In this document: in pieces, positions 59,279 to 64,000 of the stretch
How positions within the stretch are numbered: position 1 is the stretch's first letter
How the letters are laid out: every line of letters begins with the position of its first letter
NCBI RefSeq assembly: GCF_010111755.1
Contig: NC_088954.1
Span: 310,001-374,000, forward strand
Reading direction: 5' to 3'
DNA length: 64,000 bases
DNA from: Nakaseomyces glabratus
Lineage: Eukaryota > Ascomycota > Saccharomycetes > Saccharomycetales > Saccharomycetaceae
The notes under the pieces: model-generated
Told to the model about the DNA's origin: nothing
Databases searched by the model: none
The model's input: the letters and a program-made list of their open reading frames with translations, nothing else
Translations under genes and position numbers: made by a program

Positions 59279-60667
59279 TTATTTATAATTACTCTCCAAA
59301 TCTTTGAACTTCTCTAAGATTTCATTTGTATCCATGAGAACTGGGGTCCTATTTTCTCTCGTTCTTACGCTAAATTTCTGTGCTTTAACCTCATTATCTC
59401 CAACTATGATGAGATATGAATAATTCTTTGTTATGGCATCCTTGATACGGTACCCAACCGGTTCTGCCCTTATATCAATGTCAGCATTGTATGATACATG
59501 AGAAATTGGTACTGGCTTTAGGTTATCTTCAATTTCTAATTTGCCACGTAACTTGTCATGTAATTGCTTAGCCATCTTTACTTGCTCCTCATTATTCGTA
59601 TTCAAAGGTATTACAATTGCCTGATTGGGGTTCAACCAAAAGGGCCACTTACCACCATTTGACTCAACTAACATAGCCATAAAGCGTTCTACAGAACCGA
59701 GCACTGCTCTATGAATCATAATTGGTCTTTTATAACTGTTGTCACGATCCTTATACCTCAGATTAAATCTTTGTGGTAGTTGAAAATCTAGTTGTATAGT
59801 CGCCACTTGGTGTTGCTTTCCGTGATGATCCTTCACCATAATATCCAGTTTGGGGCCATAAAACGCACCATCTCCTGCGTTCAATTTCCATGGCTTACTA
59901 GACTTTTCTAAAACTGACCTTAATACCTCCTCAGCATGATCCCAACTCTCAAGTTCACCAATGTAGTGTTCTGGTCTTGTCGATAAATGAATCTCATAGC
60001 TATCTTTGCTCTTACTTTGCTCACCAGAAATAGGAAAAACCTTTGTATAACACATATCTACAAGCTTTAAGCAATTAAGAATCTCTACTTCGACTTGATC
60101 TGGAGTACAAAATATATGGCCATCATCTTGATGAAACATGCGGACTCTTGTGAGACCCGAAAGTGCTCCAGAAGCTTCATTACGATGTAAAGGTGAGAAG
60201 TCTGAATATCTGATTGGTAAGTCATTATAGGAATGATCAAACCTGTTAAATATTACACAATGACCAGGACAATTCATCGGCTTTAAACCATATTCTTCCT
60301 TTGTAAGGTCATTACCTTCTACTCTAAACATATCTTCTTTGTAATTCTCCCAATGCCCTGACTGCTCCCATAGCGACTTCCTATAAATCAATGGTGTTAT
60401 GACTTCCTTGAATCCGAATAGATGTTTTTGTTGAGTTTTCATAAAAGAGACCAACTTATTGTATATCTTAGTACCATTTGGTAGGAAAAACGCAGAACCT
60501 GGAGTGATCTGATCTGTAATAAATAACCGTTGCCTGTTGGAAACTTCCTGAAGTAAAGTTAGCCTGGAGTCTGAATCTTTCTTAGCTAGTTTGGAGTTCG
60601 CCCTTATAAGCACGACTGAATTAGTGACCGGTTTGACCGGTATACGCCCAACACTATTGCAAAGCAT
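59279..60667 (-). CDS. MST1: MST1: mitochondrial threonyl-tRNA synthetase
   Basis: The first ATG in frame is at 60667; 22 further codons upstream are open only from a GTG. From the ATG the protein is 462 residues, the S. cerevisiae Mst1 length, and starts with a plausible mitochondrial presequence (MLCNSVGRIPVKPVTNSVV). Class II aaRS motifs are present: motif 1 around FGFKEVITPLIYRKSLWEQS, motif 2 SPLHRNEASGALSGLTRVRM (with FHQDDGHIFC) and motif 3 HRAVLGSVERFMAML. The anticodon-binding domain is EPVGYRIKDAITKNYSYLIIVG. As in fungal Mst1 there is no N-terminal editing domain. Position next to MIA40 and SDS22 matches YKL194C. Confidence 0.95.
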   Translation of the reverse strand: MLCNSVGRIPVKPVTNSVVLIRANSKLAKKDSDSRLTLLQEVSNRQRLFITDQITPGSAFFLPNGTKIYNKLVSFMKTQQKHLFGFKEVITPLIYRKSLWEQSGHWENYKEDMFRVEGNDLTKEEYGLKPMNCPGHCVIFNRFDHSYNDLPIRYSDFSPLHRNEASGALSGLTRVRMFHQDDGHIFCTPDQVEVEILNCLKLVDMCYTKVFPISGEQSKSKDSYEIHLSTRPEHYIGELESWDHAEEVLRSVLEKSSKPWKLNAGDGAFYGPKLDIMVKDHHGKQHQVATIQLDFQLPQRFNLRYKDRDNSYKRPIMIHRAVLGSVERFMAMLVESNGGKWPFWLNPNQAIVIPLNTNNEEQVKMAKQLHDKLRGKLEIEDNLKPVPISHVSYNADIDIRAEPVGYRIKDAITKNYSYLIIVGDNEVKAQKFSVRTRENRTPVLMDTNEILEKFKDLESNYK

Positions 60668-60970
60668 AAAGGTCCTCCCTTCTTTGATATCACCGAATAA
60701 CTCAAAAGAATGTTGATGAATCAGTGTAACCACGGTATTGAGTCGATGACTTAAGTAAGTTTATGACCCTCGAGACTTTAATCTCTTACTAAAATGCCAG
60801 CACACGAATCACAATGGTAGTGTAGTACTCTATACTATATAATATACACAACCAATTGTTGTCAAGTGTACAATACTTCTAACAAGATTATCACATCTGC
60901 CGTTATGTATTTGATTTTCAATCGTAGATATATATTATATATTGTGGGTTTGAGATAAATATATAGGCGA
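60668..60970. other. SDS22-MST1 intergenic region
   Basis: This 303 bp AT-rich gap holds the MST1 promoter and SDS22 3' end, both on the minus strand. No motif was recognised. Confidence 0.4.
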
Positions 60971-62026
60971 TCATTGTCTAGTGTAAGTAGCATCGATTTT
61001 TTGCAATGAAGGGCCAAGGTTCAACATCAGCTTCCTTCTATAGGAGGTCTTATTATTCAATTGAACTGGATTACCTTCAAGATAAATTGTATCGAACTCT
61101 GGCAGATCACGTAGTTCATCACCGATAGACTCAAATGACTGATCAATCTTATTGAAAGACAACCATAAGTCAGTCAATTTTGTCAAATGTTTGACGTTTT
61201 CAATCTTTGTAATCTTGTTTGAAGTAATATCAAGTGTTGTCAACTTCAAGTTTTTGTCTAGACCCTCAATCTTCTCGATGAAGTTATGTGAGAGATATAG
61301 TTCCTCTAAATTTTCTAGCTGTTCTAAATTCTCTATTTTCTTAATTCTATTGGATTGTATAGACAGAATCTTTAAGTTTTTGAGCCAGTGTAGATTTATC
61401 AGTCTTGGTATATGGTTTTTACCAAGCCATATTTCTTCCAACTTGTCCAAACCCTTCAAGGAGTCCTCACCAATCTCATGTATCCTGTTACCACCCAATT
61501 CAAGGTTTTTCAGTTTCTTCAAAGTGGACAAGTTCTCAATAACTTCTATCTTATTCTGAACAAAATATAGATTCTCTAGGTTTTCCAACTTGTCAATGTT
61601 CTTTATGTTCTTAATCTTGTTGAATGACAGGTCCAGATTCTTCAAGTTCTTGAATTTATTGATGTATTTGGAAATATGCTTGATCTTGTTATCGTAGAAA
61701 TCCAAATCTTCTACGGTATCATCAGGCAATACATCGACCTCACTGATACTCTCAATGAAGTTCTGTCTAACACATAAGTACTTTAACTGATGGAATCTGG
61801 TAAGGTTCAGCTCTTCAAGGGATCCAATCCTCAAATGTACCAGCTCAATGTTCTCTGTGTCGTCTGGCAAATCATCGGTAAGTTCACTATCTGGCTTGAT
61901 AACATCAACCTCCCTGTCATCATCAACAATCTCAATCTTGGCATGCTTGTCCTCTTGCTTGTCCTCATGCTTGCCACCATCAACCTCCATCACAGCGTTC
62001 TCTCCCTTTAACTCGTTATCGCTCAT
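60971..62026 (-). CDS. SDS22: SDS22: leucine-rich-repeat regulator of protein phosphatase 1
   Basis: The 351-residue protein (S. cerevisiae 338) starts at an ATG. An acidic N-terminus is followed by about eleven 22-residue SDS22-type leucine-rich repeats (for example LENLYFVQNKIEVIENLSTL, LKNLELGGNRIHEIGEDSL, LEELYLSHNFIEKIEGLD) and a C-terminal LRR cap ending YRRKLMLNLGPSLQKIDATY. Sds22 binds Glc7/PP1, with Ypi1, and controls its maturation and nuclear localisation for mitosis. An open frame of 64 codons ends only 11 bp before the start codon on the same strand. Confidence 0.96.
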   Translation of the reverse strand: MSDNELKGENAVMEVDGGKHEDKQEDKHAKIEIVDDDREVDVIKPDSELTDDLPDDTENIELVHLRIGSLEELNLTRFHQLKYLCVRQNFIESISEVDVLPDDTVEDLDFYDNKIKHISKYINKFKNLKNLDLSFNKIKNIKNIDKLENLENLYFVQNKIEVIENLSTLKKLKNLELGGNRIHEIGEDSLKGLDKLEEIWLGKNHIPRLINLHWLKNLKILSIQSNRIKKIENLEQLENLEELYLSHNFIEKIEGLDKNLKLTTLDITSNKITKIENVKHLTKLTDLWLSFNKIDQSFESIGDELRDLPEFDTIYLEGNPVQLNNKTSYRRKLMLNLGPSLQKIDATYTRQ

Positions 62027-62419
62027 AGCTTCAAATCCTAAATTTGTATCACGTACTGATAATTATCGTCACTTGGCCAGCTATTCACCAGGTTATACAG
62101 TTGGTACTTGCCCTGATCCAAGACCTCGAGTCCTTTTATACATTTCTCCAGAATTGACATTCCAAATTTCTCCTTTCCTACAGTGGAATCACTGGAAAAT
62201 TTCAAGGGTAATAACGACTTGGAAGGCCACATATTATAAATTATATTGAGATGGGAGATAATTAAGCTCTTGTGAACAATTATTACACTTACAAAAAATA
62301 AATTATATAGGCTCCCTATAGAGAAAACTGTTGAATACTATCTACATGCAAAATAAAAAAAATAGAGCTACTAATATAGGCTCTGTAAAATGTTGATCTG
62401 ATCAGCTGCCAAAGAAAAT
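62027..62419. other. SDS22 upstream / ACP1 downstream region
   Basis: This 393 bp gap includes the small frame at 62038-62232. The rest (62233-62419) is AT-rich with no recognised element. Confidence 0.45.
62038..62232 (-). CDS. Small open frame or uORF directly upstream of SDS22 (hypothetical)
   Basis: A 64-codon frame with its own ATG (62232) and a second ATG at codon 25 ends in TAG at 62038-62040, 11 bp before the SDS22 ATG. The predicted protein has no low complexity and includes ILEKCIKGLEVLDQGKYQLY followed by NLVNSWPSDDNYQYV. I do not recognise it. It could be a regulatory uORF, a new microprotein gene, or chance, since the SDS22 promoter must lie in or behind it. Confidence 0.25.
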   Translation of the reverse strand: MWPSKSLLPLKFSSDSTVGKEKFGMSILEKCIKGLEVLDQGKYQLYNLVNSWPSDDNYQYVIQI

Positions 62420-62770
62420 TTAGTTGGCATCTGGGTTGGACAGAATGTAGTCCACAGTCTCCTTGACGCTCTTTAGCTCATCGGCAACCTTGTCTGGGAA
62501 TTCAACATCGAACTCTTCCTCGATGGCAACTAGCAACTCGACCGTGTCCAGAGAGTCCAGCTTCAAGTCCTTGTGGAACAAGGTGTCCTCAGTGATGTTA
62601 GCGCTGGCACTAGTCTTATCGAAGGCCTTGATCACATCAACAACACGCTTCTGAACAACATCCTTGGATAGGCCTTGAGAGTAGAACCTGACAGGTCTCA
62701 GCATCTGCATGTTGGCCTTGGCCATCATCATAGGTCTTTGTCTAGCGACATTCACCACAGTTCTTAGCAT
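62420..62770 (-). CDS. ACP1: ACP1: mitochondrial acyl carrier protein
   Basis: The 116-residue protein (S. cerevisiae 125) starts at an ATG. A Met/Arg-rich mitochondrial presequence (MLRTVVNVARQRPMMMAKAN) spans about the first 30 residues. The four-helix ACP domain carries the 4'-phosphopantetheine site Ser73 in DLKLDSLDTVELLVAIEEEF. Acp1 serves the type II fatty acid synthesis pathway that makes octanoate for lipoic acid, and its acylated form supports LYR-protein-dependent respiratory and Fe-S assembly. SDS22-ACP1 adjacency equals YKL193C-YKL192C. Confidence 0.96.
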   Translation of the reverse strand: MLRTVVNVARQRPMMMAKANMQMLRPVRFYSQGLSKDVVQKRVVDVIKAFDKTSASANITEDTLFHKDLKLDSLDTVELLVAIEEEFDVEFPDKVADELKSVKETVDYILSNPDAN

Positions 62771-63194
62771 TTTTGTAGTATTTTTTTTTTGGCAATGGTA
62801 TATTCCTCCTGGACTCCTAGTAGGACTTGCCTTATCAGTTCATCATATACACAATCAGTTATCAATAGCAACATCTAATATTGCCAAAGGGTCTTTGTGT
62901 GTGTTCAGTGGAGTTTTCATCCGGAGAGCTTAGTAATTGGCTGTGTATAGAGACGAAAATGTCACATGTTTAAGAGTAATATATTATTTGACTACAAAAT
63001 ACAGATTTAAGACTCTAGTTTCCAGATATATGATAATTATTACCTTTGTTCAAGTATATATTTATATTTTCTAGCTGTTGATTTATTAATTTTATTATTA
63101 TTAATTATTTATTAAGAATATTATTACTAAATAATATAGAAATACGGATGTGTAAGTTCGAGCATTACGGGGGGCTCGATAGTGTCCTGTTGTA
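62771..63194. other. ACP1 promoter region; very AT-rich tract with an ARS-consensus match
   Basis: Between about 63050 and 63145 the sequence is almost purely A/T. It contains ATTTATATTTT at 63060-63070, an exact match to the S. cerevisiae 11-bp ARS consensus WTTTAYRTTTW. This could be a replication origin, but such matches are common by chance and origin rules differ among yeasts. Confidence 0.3.
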
Positions 63195-64000
63195 TTAAAA
63201 CTTGGGCATTGTTCTGTCCTCTGGATCAACAATTGATCTATGTTGCATAAATTGAATAGCCATGTTCTCGTCTGCAAAGTACTTCTTCAACTTTTTGTAG
63301 AATAAACCACATGCGTTACACAGAGTAGCTTTGCCCTGCGGCCCATTTCTCCATTCAGGTGTATCGACCTTCCCACATTGCAGACAGTATCCAAAGACGT
63401 TTCTGTTCTTTCCAGACTTAGAAACTTTGCCAGGTTTGGATTTGCGCCTCCTTATCGATGACCCAATGGTGTTGAATTTGGGCTCGCTAGAGTCCTGGGA
63501 TAACGCTGATCCATGAGAACCACTGCTTCCAGAGCTTCTTTGGCTTTCACGACGTTGAGACCCAGCTAAGATTATAGCATCACGCTCAGCCGTAATGAGT
63601 TGACTCTCAACAGTTACGTCGTTTGATGTCGCAGAAGAAGTGAGCGTTACACTTGGTACTTCTTTGACATCATCAGTAGCAGAAACAATATATGAAGCTT
63701 TGGCAGGCAATTCCTGAGCTGCACCATCACAATTGTTTCTTGCTTCCTTATCAAACTTGGGAATCGCTCCTGAAATTAAACTGTCAATACTGTTGTTCCT
63801 GCTTTTAAGAACAGAATTGTTAATACTATCGGGTGATAAAGGGTAGCTATTTTCAGTTTTGACCATACATTCCTCTTCTACTAATGCACTTGCCACTGCC
63901 GATAAAGAATGAAGTTTATCAGCACCAGAATTATTACATCTGGCACGCATGGAGCTGGTCTCTCTTTCCGGCGTTACTTTAATTTTATACCTATGACTGC
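63195..64000 (-). CDS. GATA-type zinc-finger protein (N-terminus off the right edge)
   Basis: About 267 residues are visible. An in-frame ATG exists at 63950, but the frame stays open without a stop to the window edge (upstream codons read [15 protein letters not shown]), so the true start is probably outside. A single GATA finger lies close to the C-terminus, [20 protein letters not shown] then [13 protein letters not shown], with CX2CX18CX2C spacing (the fungal type IVb loop). A basic stretch before it ([18 protein letters not shown]) may help DNA binding. The rest is Ser/Asn-rich. The tail after the finger ([19 protein letters not shown]) is short. It resembles the Gat2/Gat3/Gat4-like group, but I cannot assign a specific orthologue; Ash1 was considered and does not fit the finger. 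Confidence 0.85.
   Translation of the reverse strand, partial: SHRYKIKVTPERETSSMRARCNNSGADKLHSLSAVASALVEEECMVKTENSYPLSPDSINNSVLKSRNNSIDSLISGAIPKFDKEARNNCDGAAQELPAKASYIVSATDDVKEVPSVTLTSSATSNDVTVESQLITAERDAIILAGSQRRESQRSSGSSGSHGSALSQDSSEPKFNTIGSSIRRRKSKPGKVSKSGKNRNVFGYCLQCGKVDTPEWRNGPQGKATLCNACGLFYKKLKKYFADENMAIQFMQHRSIVDPEDRTMPKF

Noticed and set aside
63195..63950. Complete GATA gene starting at the ATG at 63950
   Set aside because: The frame continues open past this ATG to the window edge with plausible coding sequence, so the gene is treated as partial.

Overview
The window is nuclear DNA of a budding yeast in the Saccharomycetaceae. Nearly every gene is a close homologue of a Saccharomyces cerevisiae gene. 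CTG is read as leucine at conserved positions (for example in the IDLGTT motif of Kar2), so this is not a CTG-clade yeast. Genes are compact and intron-free as far as I can see, promoters carry PAC, RRPE, HSE and PACE boxes, and two tRNA genes are ordinary yeast ones. Neighbours that sit on S. cerevisiae chromosomes X, XII and XI are interleaved here, and several genes expected in an unduplicated ancestral order are missing. That pattern suits a post-whole-genome-duplication species that lost different duplicates from S. cerevisiae (for example a Nakaseomyces/Candida glabrata-like yeast). I cannot name the species from the sequence alone.

Layout, left to right. At 1-7.4 kb are SSK1 (osmostress response regulator, cut by the left edge), PPR1 (pyrimidine regulator) and a very GC-rich BRE2 (COMPASS). 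At 7.9-14.3 kb are KAR2 (BiP, ER chaperone), PML1 (pre-mRNA retention), CTK2 (CTD kinase cyclin) and CCT8 (chaperonin). At 14.5-23.8 kb are AVT1, PRE3, ORC3, COX16, DRS1 and SYS1. PRE3 and AVT1 flank CEN10 in S. cerevisiae, but I see no centromere between them here. At 23.9-30.2 kb is CYR1 (adenylate cyclase). At 31.5-39.8 kb are MEU1, POM34, PSR2, YEH2, IRC25 and SDO1. At 40.7-48.7 kb are IZH3 and UBR2, separated by a 1 kb gap full of short tandem repeats and Tbf1-like motifs. At 49.6-56.5 kb are tRNA-Gly(GCC), APS3, RRN7, RNR2, RBG2 and tRNA-Asn(GTT). At 56.8-64 kb are YKT6, MIA40, MST1, SDS22, ACP1 and a GATA zinc-finger gene cut by the right edge.

The genes are housekeeping genes rather than one pathway, but some functional threads run through them. 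Ribosome-synthesis genes (DRS1, SDO1, RRN7) and some unexpected genes (MEU1, RBG2, ORC3) share PAC/RRPE promoter boxes. PRE3, IRC25 and UBR2 all touch the proteasome and its Rpn4 feedback loop. COX16, MIA40, MST1 and ACP1 are nuclear genes for mitochondria. SYS1, APS3 and YKT6 act in Golgi/vacuole traffic.

I found no mobile element, CRISPR array, virus remnant, toxin gene or evident new multi-gene system. The most interesting signals are the missing centromere, three local GC-rich islands, the minisatellite/Tbf1 block upstream of IZH3, the KAR2 promoter (HSEs but no UPRE) with a DDEL tail on the protein, a predicted G-quadruplex upstream of RNR2, and a small open frame immediately upstream of SDS22.
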